NCBI GenBank assembly: GCA_008016945.1
Contig: SSGN01000099.1
Location: forward strand, 4,724 to 68,723
Origin: Flavobacteriales bacterium
GTDB taxonomy: Bacteria > Bacteroidota > Bacteroidia > Flavobacteriales > PHOS-HE28
Length of the DNA stretch: 64,000 nt
Direction: 5' to 3'
The notes beneath the pieces are model-generated. The model was not told the DNA's origin. It saw only the letters and a list, made by a program, of their open reading frames with translations, and did no database searches. Both the position numbers and the translations under genes were made by a program. Below are positions 9,301 to 16,566 of the stretch, piece by piece (within the stretch, counting starts at the first letter, position 1; each line of letters starts with the position of its first letter).

Positions 9301-10227
9301 TCCGATACCACGATCTGTCACGGAAACCCGGTTCAGCTTTGGGCGCCCATCGGAGCGTCTTATGAATGGCTGCCCGTACCCGGCATCGTGGACCTCGAAA
9401 TACGAAACCCCGTGGTCACACCATCCACCTCCACGTGGTATGTGGTCACGGTACACAATGGCTGTGGCACGCTTCGGGATTCCGCCCTGGTGGATATCCA
9501 TGTGCCCCACGTGATGGCCGGGCCCGATACCACCGTGTGCCCTGGCCAGCTGGTCCAGTTCCACACATCACCCGGTGTATCCCACACATGGTCACCGACC
9601 ACCGCACTTGACGACCCCTTCTCGGCCACACCCATCTGCGTAGTGAACGCCGACATGGTCTATACCGTAAGCATGGTCGATCCGTTCGGCTGTACCGGTA
9701 TCGATTCCCTTCATGTGGCCACTTTCCCACAAGCCACGGTGACCGCGCTGTGGGATCAAGTGCTGGAACTTGGGCGGGCCGCTCAACTCCTGGCCGTGGG
9801 CAATGGCGCCTTCGTTTGGAGTCCCGGAAACTCACTCTCCGATAGTACGATCTCCGCACCACTGGCCACACCGGAGCGCACCACCACCTATACCGTGACC
9901 CTCACCGACAACAACGGGTGCATCGCAACGGACGTTGTCACCATCATCATCCCCGGTAGCCTCTTCATCCCCAACGCCTTCACCCCTAACAACGATGGCC
10001 GGAACGATGCGTTCGGCGCATGGGGGACGGATATCGTGGCGATCCAATTGAACGTGTTCGACCGCTGGGGGAAGCTGATCTGGAGCACTTCGGATCTCGA
10101 CGACCGCTGGAACGGGCGTTACGGGGGGCAGGATGCGCCCGTGGATACTTACGTGTGGAGCGTGAAGGCCACGGAAGTCTCCGGTAACACCTATGAGCGC
10201 ACGGGACACGTGACCTTGGTGCGTTGA
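6313..10227 (+). CDS. Secreted beta-propeller/PKD surface protein with T9SS type B sorting domain
   Basis: A 1304-residue exported protein. After a hydrophobic signal segment (HTGLLLLLLISARLWASA) comes the region FTENRGQWPDEVLFRV, typical of SBBP beta-propeller proteins, then propeller-like repeats of the form ATYLGGSGADAAYGVQVDS at ~residues 250-760. A PKD domain (FSWNFGDGQTSSAFEPQHTF) lies at ~775-830, then three or four Ig-like units with VCxGxxVxLxA/TYxVT patterns, and a gliding-motility-associated (CHU_C) domain from ~1219 (FIPNAFTPNNDGRNDAFG) to the end. The last directs export by T9SS and surface attachment. The start may be the TTG at 6349 rather than 6313, since residues 1-12 make an unusually acidic signal-peptide n-region. 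Role: probably adhesion or surface structure. Confidence 0.85.
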   Translation: MVRRYNLPEEASLTVRHTGLLLLLLISARLWASAPVASFTENRGQWPDEVLFRVLLPNGALFIEKEAFTYVLQRGGEPHRHGIAHQDHPAEPYAAHAFKVHFQQGRAQRWSGANKAGHYENFFLGDDPARWGTGCAVYGEVTLYGVWPGIDLRLDGSKGLKYEFIVAAGADPNAIRLVYEGQVAVRIEEEQCVVRTTAGDVIEEKPLSYYSNDMARTPILTRFLLADDELSFQLPPTLDHGRELVIDPVLAFSSYSGSTGNNFGFTATYDDAGHLYGGGIVFQPGYPTTLGVLDASFNGPLNPGANGQTVDVGVSKWSVDGSALVWSTYIGGLSSEAPHSMVVNAANELYIFGHTGSADFPTTAGCLQPLFNGGPPVNFNTGYGFQQPNGTDMFVVHLNATATAMVASTFLGGSHNDGLNNENTLQNNYGDTFRGEIILDAQEHPVVASTTSSTDLPLANPAQPAYGGGEQDAYSFRLNPGLSNLEWATYLGGSGADAAYGVQVDSQGAVFVAGGTTSADLPMHGTPYKATFAGSAEGFIMRYSPQGAPWSSTFLGTNTYDQCYFVQLDTNDAVFVVGQTDGPYPVSPGRYQVPGSSQFIHKLSNDLSASNWSTVFGNGSPGQFLAPTAFLVSNCGQIYFSGWGGAANELAGITTSTTTGLETTPGAFQSATDGSDLYLMVLDPEAVSLSYATFFGSLTTGEHVDGGTSRFHKNGTIYQAVCAGCQNSDDFPTTPGAWSTVNGSHCNLGVFKFDLTAAHAEVSIDGPTTSCAPSTVQFINNSSGGDVFSWNFGDGQTSSAFEPQHTFTTPGVYTVSMAMSDSYGCVLPDTASIVITIMDPPEPSITPHPPICPGASVQLFASDGLSWAWFPAQTMNDSTLQAPTVTPLGPTTYSVIVESSCGFDTTSIHLDHITPVGSAGADVIVCAGTGVTLHATGGGTYLWSPPGSLDDPSLPTPLATPLDTTIYSVTITTPDGCLIFDTLQALVYTTPPLPALSDTTICHGNPVQLWAPIGASYEWLPVPGIVDLEIRNPVVTPSTSTWYVVTVHNGCGTLRDSALVDIHVPHVMAGPDTTVCPGQLVQFHTSPGVSHTWSPTTALDDPFSATPICVVNADMVYTVSMVDPFGCTGIDSLHVATFPQATVTALWDQVLELGRAAQLLAVGNGAFVWSPGNSLSDSTISAPLATPERTTTYTVTLTDNNGCIATDVVTIIIPGSLFIPNAFTPNNDGRNDAFGAWGTDIVAIQLNVFDRWGKLIWSTSDLDDRWNGRYGGQDAPVDTYVWSVKATEVSGNTYERTGHVTLVR

Positions 10228-10279
10228 TCGAAACAGGTGCGCACGACTGGAGGCCACGTGCGAACCCCTGACCTTGACC

Positions 10280-10310
10280 GATCGGATCGGCCTGACCGGA
10301 TCGCCCGATC
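10280..10310. terminator. Hairpin between the T9SS gene and sdhC
   Basis: GATCGG (10280-10285) pairs with CCGATC (10305-10310), and an inner imperfect stem ATCGG/CCGGAT surrounds the loop CCTGA. It lies 53 nt after the stop of the T9SS gene. No U-tract follows, so it is only a candidate terminator or 3'-end stabiliser. Confidence 0.4.
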
Positions 10311-10467
10311 CAAAGGCTTCGTACGGCTGGCTCCAACGCGCTGATCATTGATCCAGCTGACCTTCAACAGGGGGCGACCTCTCCGTCACCATTGAAGATC
10401 CACAGATCAGAACCATTCCAAATAAGCGCCCTCCAACCCTGCTACGCCCCCTTAAACCATCGAACCC

Positions 10468-10475
10468 TAATTTTG
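10468..10475 (+). promoter_or_regulatory. -7 promoter box for the sdh operon
   Basis: TAATTTTG matches TAnnTTTG exactly and lies 44 nt before the sdhC ATG. It is in an otherwise featureless AT-richer stretch. I did not find a clear TTG at the -33 position. Confidence 0.6.
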
Positions 10476-10519
10476 CCTTCTCAATATCCGGTGACCACCC
10501 CGGTGACAATCCGCAACGC

Positions 10520-11203
10520 ATGGCCCGTCAAGGACTCTTTGGTTCCTCCCTCGTCAAGAAGTACTGGATGGCCCTCACGGGCCTTTTCCTTATCAGCTTC
10601 CTGGTGGTACACGCCACCGTCAACTCCCTCATCTTCTTCAACGACGGAGGGGTGACGTTCAACAGCGGAGCGGAGTTCATGGCCAAGAACCCGCTGATCC
10701 GCACCATGGAGGTGGTCCTGTTCGCGGGCTTGATCCTCCATATCGTGGACGGCCTTATGCTCTGGCGCCAGAACCGGGAGGCACGGCCGGTGAAGTACGC
10801 CATGGAGAAGGGCCGTGCCAACCGCACGTGGTACAGCGCCAGCATGGGCATCCTCGGCACACTCATCCTCTTCTTCCTCATCATGCACATCTGGCACTTC
10901 TGGGTGAAAAGCCGCATCACCGGCCTGCACCACTACGGCATGGATGCCGCCGGGCAGGAGAACCTCTACGCCGTGATGGTGGAGGTGTTCCAGAACCCGT
11001 GGATCGTGCTGCTGTACGTGCTGGGCTGCTTCAGCCTCTTCTGGCACCTGCTCCACGGCTTCAAGAGCGCCTTCCAAAGCCTCGGCCTCAACCATAAACG
11101 CTACAACGGTTTCATCGCGGGCTGTGGCACGATCTTCAGCATCGTGATCCCCACCCTCTTCGCATTGATGCCCCTCGCGTTCTATTTCAAGTGGATCCAG
11201 TGA
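10520..11203 (+). CDS. sdhC: Succinate dehydrogenase/fumarate reductase cytochrome b558 subunit
   Basis: Membrane anchor of complex II that carries heme b and passes electrons from SdhB to the menaquinone pool. The 227-residue protein has five hydrophobic segments, starting at KKYWMALTGLFLISFLVVH, with candidate heme-ligand histidines in each of the helices (SFLVVHAT, LILHIVDG, IMHIWHFW, LFWHLLHGF). This single-subunit, five-helix di-heme design is the b558 type of Bacteroidota and Bacillus. It is the first gene of sdhC-sdhA-(insert)-sdhB, with the promoter box at 10468. Confidence 0.93.
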   Translation: MARQGLFGSSLVKKYWMALTGLFLISFLVVHATVNSLIFFNDGGVTFNSGAEFMAKNPLIRTMEVVLFAGLILHIVDGLMLWRQNREARPVKYAMEKGRANRTWYSASMGILGTLILFFLIMHIWHFWVKSRITGLHHYGMDAAGQENLYAVMVEVFQNPWIVLLYVLGCFSLFWHLLHGFKSAFQSLGLNHKRYNGFIAGCGTIFSIVIPTLFALMPLAFYFKWIQ

Positions 11204-11229
11204 ACCACGCGCAAAATGCCCCGCACAAG

Positions 11230-11325
11230 TGAATGGTCGATGGTGAATGGCGAATGGGTCGGAGACCGCTCCACCATTCGCCATGCGCTATTCACATTCA
11301 CTTTCTCCCATTGACCATTCGCCCC
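11230..11325. repeat. GAATGG-family imperfect inverted repeat between sdhC and sdhA
   Basis: The 133-bp sdhC-sdhA spacer contains TGAATGGTCGATGGTGAATGG and CGAATGGG on the left and CCATTCGCCAT, CTATTCACATTCAC and CATTGACCATTCGCC on the right; the right half is an imperfect reverse complement of the left. It would fold into a long RNA hairpin within the operon transcript. No ORF of substance is present. The unit ATGGTGAATGG is internally repetitive. Confidence 0.6.
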
Positions 11326-11336
11326 TTCCTCATCCC

Positions 11337-13352
11337 ATGAGCAAGCTCGACAGCAAGATCCCCCCCGGCCCCATCGACAAGAAGTGGACCTACCACAAGG
11401 GACACGCACGCATCGTGAACCCGGCCAACAAACGCCGCATCGACGTGATCGTGGTGGGTACGGGCCTGGCCGGTGCCGCCGCCGCCGCCTCCCTGGCGGA
11501 ACAGGGCTACAGTGTGAAGGCCTTCTGTTTCCAGGATAGCGCGCGCCGCGCCCACAGTATCGCCGCACAGGGCGGGATCAACGCCGCGAAGAACTACATG
11601 AACGACGGCGACAGCACCTACCGCCTGTTCTACGACACGGTGAAAGGCGGCGACTACCGCGCGCGGGAGGCCAACGTGTACCGCTTGGCGGAGGTAAGCG
11701 CGAACATCATCGACCAGTGCGTGGCCCAGGGGGTGCCCTTCGCCCGTGACTACGGCGGGTTGCTCGACAACCGCAGCTTCGGCGGCGTGCAGGTGAGCCG
11801 CACCTTCTACGCCCGCGGCCAGACCGGGCAACAGTTGTTGCTGGGTGCGTACAGTGCGTTGATGCGCCAGGTGGGCAAGGGCGCGGTGCAGATGTTCGAC
11901 CGGCATGAGATGCTCGATGTGGTGATCGTGGATGGCAAAGCACGCGGCATCATCGCCCGCAACTTGATCACCGGCGAGATCGAACGCCACGGCGCCCATG
12001 CAGTGCTGCTCTGCACCGGCGGCTACGGCAACGTGTTCTTCCTGAGCACCAACGCCATGGGCAGCAACGTCACGGCGGCATGGAAGGCGCATAAGCGTGG
12101 TGCTTTCTTCGGCAACCCCTGCTATACACAGATCCACCCCACCTGCATCCCGGTGAGCGGTACGCACCAGAGCAAGCTCACGCTCATGAGCGAATCGCTC
12201 CGCAACGACGGCCGCATCTGGGTGCCAGCGAAACTCGAGGACGCGAAAGCGATCCGCGACGGCAAGAAGAAAGGCAGCGACATCCCCGAGGCCGATCGCG
12301 ATTACTACCTCGAACGCCGCTACCCGGCCTTCGGCAACCTCGTGCCGCGCGACGTGGCCAGCCGCGCCGCCAAAGAGCGCTGCGATGCGGGCTTCGGAGT
12401 GAACAAGACCGGCGAGGCCGTGTACCTGGACTTCAGTGCGGCCATCGAACGCTACGGAAAGCAACAGGCCAACATCCAGAAGATCCAGAACCCGAGCAAC
12501 GAGAAGATCACCGAGCTGGGCCGCGCCGTGGTGAGTGAGAAGTACGGCAACCTCTTCGACATGTACGAGAACATCGTCGGTGAGAACCCGTACGACCACG
12601 CGATGAAGATCTACCCCGCCGTACACTACACCATGGGCGGCCTATGGGTGGACTACAACCTGCAGACCACCGTGCCGGGCCTCTTCGCCTTGGGCGAGGC
12701 CAACTTCAGCGACCACGGCGCCAACCGCCTCGGAGCCTCCGCGCTGATGCAGGGCCTGGCCGACGGCTATTTCGTGGCACCCTACACCGTGAGCGACTAC
12801 CTGGCGGACGACATCCGCACCGGCCCCATCGACACGAAGCGCCCCGAGTTCGAAGCCGCCGAGAAGGAGCAGCGCGACCGCATAAACCACTTCCTGAACA
12901 ACAAGGGCACCAAGCCCGTGGACGATTTCCACCGCGCGCTCGGCAAGGTGATGTGGGACAAGTGCGGCATGGCCCGCAACGCCGAAGGCCTCAAACAAGC
13001 GATCCAGGAGATCCGCCGGATCCGTGAGGAATTCTACCGCGATGTACGCGTGCCCGGCAAGGCGAACGAATTCAACCAAGAGCTGGAGAAGGCCGGTCGT
13101 GTGGCCGATTTCCTGGAGCTGGGTGAACTGATGTGCATGGACGCCCTACACCGAAACGAGAGCTGTGGCGGCCACTTCCGCGAGGAATCGCAGGAGCTGG
13201 ATGGTCCGCAGAAGGGCGAGGCCAAACGCGACGATGAGAATTTCGCCTACGTGGCCGCCTGGGAGTGGCTGGGCGAAGCCGGCAAGGCGGAGCTGCACAA
13301 GGAGCCACTGACCTTCGAGGAGGTGAAACTGACGCAGAGGAGTTACAAGTGA
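11337..13352 (+). CDS. sdhA: Succinate dehydrogenase/fumarate reductase flavoprotein subunit
   Basis: Catalytic FAD subunit of complex II, succinate to fumarate, on the cytoplasmic face. I start it at 11337 ([17 protein letters not shown]), the usual Bacteroidota N-terminus, giving 671 residues. The FAD-binding [17 protein letters not shown] follows at ~40-56 and [15 protein letters not shown] carries the His that bonds FAD covalently. [17 protein letters not shown] and the C-terminal [13 protein letters not shown] are family landmarks. The longer form of this subunit pairs with the single five-helix SdhC seen next door. Its stop is immediately followed by the cytosine-free repeat at 13353. 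Confidence 0.95.
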   Translation: MSKLDSKIPPGPIDKKWTYHKGHARIVNPANKRRIDVIVVGTGLAGAAAAASLAEQGYSVKAFCFQDSARRAHSIAAQGGINAAKNYMNDGDSTYRLFYDTVKGGDYRAREANVYRLAEVSANIIDQCVAQGVPFARDYGGLLDNRSFGGVQVSRTFYARGQTGQQLLLGAYSALMRQVGKGAVQMFDRHEMLDVVIVDGKARGIIARNLITGEIERHGAHAVLLCTGGYGNVFFLSTNAMGSNVTAAWKAHKRGAFFGNPCYTQIHPTCIPVSGTHQSKLTLMSESLRNDGRIWVPAKLEDAKAIRDGKKKGSDIPEADRDYYLERRYPAFGNLVPRDVASRAAKERCDAGFGVNKTGEAVYLDFSAAIERYGKQQANIQKIQNPSNEKITELGRAVVSEKYGNLFDMYENIVGENPYDHAMKIYPAVHYTMGGLWVDYNLQTTVPGLFALGEANFSDHGANRLGASALMQGLADGYFVAPYTVSDYLADDIRTGPIDTKRPEFEAAEKEQRDRINHFLNNKGTKPVDDFHRALGKVMWDKCGMARNAEGLKQAIQEIRRIREEFYRDVRVPGKANEFNQELEKAGRVADFLELGELMCMDALHRNESCGGHFREESQELDGPQKGEAKRDDENFAYVAAWEWLGEAGKAELHKEPLTFEEVKLTQRSYK

Positions 13353-13509
13353 GAGAGGGAGAGGGAGAAGAAGTGAAGAAGAGAAGAAGTGAAGAAGTGA
13401 AGAAGTGAAGAAGTGAAGAAGTGAAGAAGTGAAGAGGTGAAGAAGAGAGGAAGAGAAGAGGAAGAGAAGAGGAGGAGAAGAGGAGGAGAAGAGGTAAGGA
13501 AGAGAAGAA
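13353..13509 (+). repeat. Cytosine-free GAAGAAGTG tandem repeat tract
   Basis: For ~157 nt the plus strand has no C at all. It contains about eight near-tandem copies of the 9-mer GAAGAAGTG (or AAGTGAAGA) around 13375-13435, followed by GGAAGAGAAGAG-type units. It starts directly after the sdhA stop and ends just before the inserted four-helix-bundle gene. Such a strand-asymmetric purine tract could form triplex DNA and is prone to copy-number change. It carries frequent stop codons (TGA) in one frame and does not look coding on either strand. A shorter relative on the opposite strand lies at about 57070-57110. Confidence 0.85.
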
Positions 13510-13525
13510 CCGTAAACGAGAGGCC

Positions 13526-13996
13526 ATGAGTGAAGAGCCGGTACGTTATAGCCTGAAGGATCAGGATTGGGACCCGACCGGATATTTCGAGATCGGGGAG
13601 GCTGTTTCGCAGGTTTCCGAACCAGAGGGAAAAGGCTACGTGTCGCACTTCCGGGATTTCCGGGTCTGGCAGCAGGGGATAGACCTTGTTGACCGGGTCT
13701 ACGAACTCAGTGCGCGGTTCCCGAAGGAGGAGCACTATGGACTCACTACCCAAGTGCGGCGTGCCTCCGTATCCGTGCCTTCGAATATTGCCGAGGGTTG
13801 GGGGCGCAACAAACGGGGCTATCTGCTTCTTGGATTGAGCTACGCACGCGGTTCCGCGCATGAAGTGGAGACCCAGTTGGAGATCGCCGCACGGCGTGGG
13901 TGGGTTGAAAGGAAGGATATCGAACCCGCGATGAACATGTTGAACGTCCTCAGTTCGGGACTTCTCCGGTTCATGAACTCATTGGAGAAACGGTGA
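13526..13996 (+). CDS. Four-helix bundle protein (23S rRNA intervening-sequence type)
   Basis: Member of the small four-helix-bundle family first seen in intervening sequences of 23S rRNA; function unknown. The core runs from [20 protein letters not shown] (~residue 46) through [19 protein letters not shown], the family signature, to [18 protein letters not shown] and the last helix. Family members are usually ~120 residues and begin near the FRDFRVWQ motif; here there is an extra ~40-residue acidic N-terminus, so an internal start is possible. It sits between sdhA and sdhB in the same direction, behind the repeat tract, and is not part of complex II. It appears to be an insertion. Confidence 0.85.
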   Translation: MSEEPVRYSLKDQDWDPTGYFEIGEAVSQVSEPEGKGYVSHFRDFRVWQQGIDLVDRVYELSARFPKEEHYGLTTQVRRASVSVPSNIAEGWGRNKRGYLLLGLSYARGSAHEVETQLEIAARRGWVERKDIEPAMNMLNVLSSGLLRFMNSLEKR

Positions 13997-14063
13997 TGCA
14001 ACGGTCCACGAACAAGGTCTGCTTCGTCACTTCATCACCTCTTCTCCTCATCACATTCGCACC

Positions 14064-14813
14064 ATGAAACTCACACTCAAGATCTGGCGCCAGAACGGCC
14101 CGAATGACAAAGGCAGGATCGTCGACTATCCGGTAAACGATGTCTCCGAGGACATGTCCTTCCTCGAGATGCTCGACGTGCTGAACGACGAACTCGTGCG
14201 CAAGGGCGAGGATCCCATCGCCTTCGATCATGATTGCCGCGAGGGCATCTGCGGTATGTGCAGCCTGTTCATCAACGGCGAGCCGCACGGACCGGGCCGG
14301 GGCATTACCACCTGCCAGCTGCACATGCGCAAGTTCAAGGACGGCGATACCATCTATGTGGAGCCCTGGCGCAGCACGGCCTTCCCGGTGATCAAGGACC
14401 TCGCCGTGCATCGCGGCGCCTTCGACCGCATCCAAGCGGCAGGCGGTTTCGTGAGCGTGAACACCAGCGGCAATCTGGTGGACGGCAACGCCGTTCCGAT
14501 CCCGAAGGACGATGCCGACAAGGCCTTCGACGCCGCCACGTGCATCGGCTGCGGCGCCTGTGTGGCCGCCTGCCCCAACGGCAGTGCCATGCTGTTCACC
14601 GCGGCGAAGGTGGCCCAACTGTCGTTGCTGCCCCAGGGCAAGCCGGAGCGCAAGCGTCGTGCGCTGGCCATGGTGGAGCAGATGGACAAGGAGGGCTTCG
14701 GCAACTGCAGTAACACCGGCGCCTGCGAAGTGGAATGCCCCAAACAGATCAGCATCGCCAACATCGCACGATTGAACCGGGAGTACTTGGTGGCCACGGT
14801 GACGAAGGAGTGA
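14064..14813 (+). CDS. sdhB: Succinate dehydrogenase/fumarate reductase iron-sulfur subunit
   Basis: Electron-transfer subunit of complex II. The 249-residue protein has the plant-type [2Fe-2S] motif CREGICGMC with a later CQ (ITTCQLH), then the bacterial ferredoxin-type motifs [13 protein letters not shown] and [13 protein letters not shown] for the [4Fe-4S] and [3Fe-4S] clusters. It belongs with sdhC and sdhA but is 711 nt downstream of the sdhA stop because of the repeat and the inserted gene. I saw no convincing separate promoter in 13997-14063, so its expression probably depends on read-through. Confidence 0.95.
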   Translation: MKLTLKIWRQNGPNDKGRIVDYPVNDVSEDMSFLEMLDVLNDELVRKGEDPIAFDHDCREGICGMCSLFINGEPHGPGRGITTCQLHMRKFKDGDTIYVEPWRSTAFPVIKDLAVHRGAFDRIQAAGGFVSVNTSGNLVDGNAVPIPKDDADKAFDAATCIGCGACVAACPNGSAMLFTAAKVAQLSLLPQGKPERKRRALAMVEQMDKEGFGNCSNTGACEVECPKQISIANIARLNREYLVATVTKE

Positions 14814-15077
14814 TCAACGTAGAACCCACGGATCGAGACTTGACACAATAGCATTTCGGCATCAGGAGTCCGATCCCGCATTTCGCACGAAGGTCCTCGC
14901 CGAATGTCGGGTATAAGGCTGTTGTTGGTGGATCACATGGCTCCCATGGCGCGTCCACGCACATGCCAATAGAAGACCCTCGAAATACACTTGAGCCAAG
15001 CGCCTATGTCAAAAAGAGAGGGCAATGGCGGGCAGGTGCAGGGTCAAACCCATTGAAGACAGAGGGCGACCATGTTC

Positions 15078-15572
15078 CTACTGTCCAAGTGCTGCCCGCA
15101 CATCCTGCATCAACCCATAAGCCGTAGTCTCTGTCATGCCTCCAGCGAGCGTGTAGCCCTGCCCTGCTGCCTCGGCCACCAAGGTGTACGACACCGCAGC
15201 GGCTCTGTTCAGATCCGTCATTCGCGCATGTTCTTGCATGCCACGGCCATGTGTCCCGATGTAACGAGGATCATCGGTAACACTATTCTTGATCACCAAC
15301 CTATGTATCCGATCCTTGGGGATCATAACGCCATCACCCTGTCGGATCCCATTCCCATCCACTGAGAACCGGCCACCAGAGGAGCGTATCTTCTCCATTG
15401 GCTTTTCATATGCCATTTCATGGATCAATCTGAACAGCCATGCGCCGAAGGGAATGAGCTTTATGACAAACCCGGCCGGACCTCCGCTGGCCGTTGGCAG
15501 ATCGGCGGGGTGTACCACGAACTCCACGACACCGGTTGGAAGGACGTTACGCTCATAGTTGCTCGTTCCCAT
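15078..15572 (-). CDS. Hypothetical protein, 164 aa
   Basis: I do not recognise this protein. It is predicted soluble, with FVIKLIPFGAWLFRLIHEM as its most hydrophobic part and a C-terminal ARMTDLNRAAAVSYTLVAEAAGQGY. Codon use looks plausible for the genome and the ORF is the longest in the gap between sdhB and mntA. It lies 21 nt downstream of another minus-strand ORF (15594-15902) in the same frame, separated by two in-frame TAG codons, so the two could be an operon or the remains of one gene. The stretch 14814-15077 next to it holds no gene I can support; it contains one sequence (CATTTCGCACGAAGG at 14879) close to the terminal repeat of the element at 27782. Confidence 0.4.
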   Translation of the reverse strand: MGTSNYERNVLPTGVVEFVVHPADLPTASGGPAGFVIKLIPFGAWLFRLIHEMAYEKPMEKIRSSGGRFSVDGNGIRQGDGVMIPKDRIHRLVIKNSVTDDPRYIGTHGRGMQEHARMTDLNRAAAVSYTLVAEAAGQGYTLAGGMTETTAYGLMQDVRAALGQ

Positions 15573-15593
15573 GTTCTTGTTCTAGTCCTTCTC

Positions 15594-15902
15594 CTAGCCA
15601 TCGGACGATCGACGGCCGGATGATGCGAATTCAGATGCATTGCAGATAGGCTTCAAACCTCGGTAGGCTCTCCAGACGGTGGAGGAGCCCCTGATGCTCT
15701 TGGGTCGGTAGGGTCCATTGCTAAATTGGCAGAACGCCATTGTCACCCCGGCGGAGTTCATCGCCGTGTTCGGGCCTTCAAGGGGGCTCGCATAGCAGAC
15801 CACTGAGCTTGACCACGGACCTGTATTCCAACTCCACGATAGCAGGATGGGGTCCATGCCATCCGCCGATCGACCTTCCGCCTGTCCGTTTGCCACCAGC
15901 AT
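15594..15902 (-). CDS. Hypothetical protein, ~102 aa
   Basis: Unrecognised small ORF starting MLVANGQAEGRSADG. It is rich in Ser, Trp and Gly (SWSWNTGPWSSSVVC) and has three cysteines, which would fit an exported protein, but no good signal peptide is visible from this start; a longer start at 15992 would overlap mntA on the other strand. It shares its reading frame with the ORF at 15078-15572 downstream. Weakly supported. Confidence 0.25.
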   Translation of the reverse strand: MLVANGQAEGRSADGMDPILLSWSWNTGPWSSSVVCYASPLEGPNTAMNSAGVTMAFCQFSNGPYRPKSIRGSSTVWRAYRGLKPICNASEFASSGRRSSDG

Positions 15903-15914
15903 CACGGAAGCCGC

Positions 15915-15922
15915 TACCTTTG
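15915..15922 (+). promoter_or_regulatory. -7 promoter box of mntA-hepT, 4 nt before the start codon
   Basis: TACCTTTG matches TAnnTTTG perfectly. A TTG at 15890-15892 is a possible -33 element (22-nt spacer). The box ends 4 nt before the mntA ATG, so transcription should begin at or next to the A of the start codon, giving a leaderless mRNA. Confidence 0.65.
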
Positions 15923-15926
15923 AGGT

Positions 15927-16229
15927 ATGCGGTTGACACCCGAACAGATCGAAGGACTGCGGGCCTACTTCGCCACGAAGCCGGTGGTACACGCCTACCT
16001 CTTCGGCTCGTTCGCGCGCGGCGAAGCTGATGAGCAGAGCGATGTGGACATCCTTGTGGACTTGGACCGCTCGGTGCCCTTCGGTTTGGGCTTCTTCGGC
16101 ATGATCGGGGACCTTCAGGAACTGCTGGGCAGGCAGGTCGATGTGGTCACCCGTGAGGCGCTTTCACCGCATGTGGAGAAGTACGTGAAGCGCGACCTCC
16201 TTCCGATCTATGCGCGACAGGCTCGGTGA
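15927..16229 (+). CDS. mntA: MntA-type minimal nucleotidyltransferase (antitoxin of HEPN/MNT pair)
   Basis: Small 100-residue polymerase-beta-like nucleotidyltransferase. The catalytic motif GSFARGEADEQSDVD fits GSx10DxD exactly, so the two metal-binding aspartates are intact. In the characterised HepT-MntA pairs, MntA adds AMP units to a tyrosine of the HEPN toxin and silences it. The end of the gene overlaps hepT by 20 nt, which suggests coupled translation. An ATG directly follows the promoter box at 15915. Confidence 0.88.
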   Translation: MRLTPEQIEGLRAYFATKPVVHAYLFGSFARGEADEQSDVDILVDLDRSVPFGLGFFGMIGDLQELLGRQVDVVTREALSPHVEKYVKRDLLPIYARQAR

Positions 16230-16566
16230 CCGCATCCGCGTCCAGCACATCCTGGAAGCCGTCGAGTTGATCGAAGGTTTCATGATGGCTCGATCCATTG
16301 AGGACCTTGCCCAGGATGCGATGCTGCGCTTTGCGGTGGTGAAACAGTTAGAGGTGATCGGAGAAGCGGCTTCACGGATCGCTCAAGAGACGCTGGATGC
16401 TGAACCGGCCATTCCATGGAAACAAGTCGTGTTTATGCGGCACGTGCTTGTGCATGACTATTACCGTGTGGACATTCCAACGGTCTGGAGCACGGTGACC
16501 AACGATCTTGGTCCATTGAAACAGGCGATCCTTCGGTTACTGGCTACTCTTCCTCCCGCTCCGTGA
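16210..16566 (+). CDS. hepT: HepT-type HEPN toxin (DUF86)
   Basis: A 118-residue all-helical HEPN protein of the DUF86/HepT family, the ribonuclease-type partner of MntA. The signature RX4HXY is present as RHVLVHDYY, so the catalytic Arg and His and the modifiable Tyr are intact. KQLEVIGEAASRI upstream is also typical. The stop codon is followed directly, with no spacer, by the ATG of the aminotransferase gene at 16567. Order is antitoxin then toxin. Confidence 0.88.
   Translation: MRDRLGDRIRVQHILEAVELIEGFMMARSIEDLAQDAMLRFAVVKQLEVIGEAASRIAQETLDAEPAIPWKQVVFMRHVLVHDYYRVDIPTVWSTVTNDLGPLKQAILRLLATLPPAP

Noticed and set aside
11298..12626. Long (442 aa) minus-strand ORF opposite sdhA
   Set aside because: Long antisense ORFs are expected in a GC-rich coding region; the sense frame is an unmistakable SdhA.
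13375..13440. Direct repeats resembling a CRISPR array
   Set aside because: The units are contiguous 9-mers with no unique spacers and no cas genes are present; it is a low-complexity tract.
14879..14893. Possible fourth copy of the dispersed element
   Set aside because: CATTTCGCACGAAGG matches the terminal repeat at 14 of 15 positions, but no partner repeat or core sequence was found within 300 bp.
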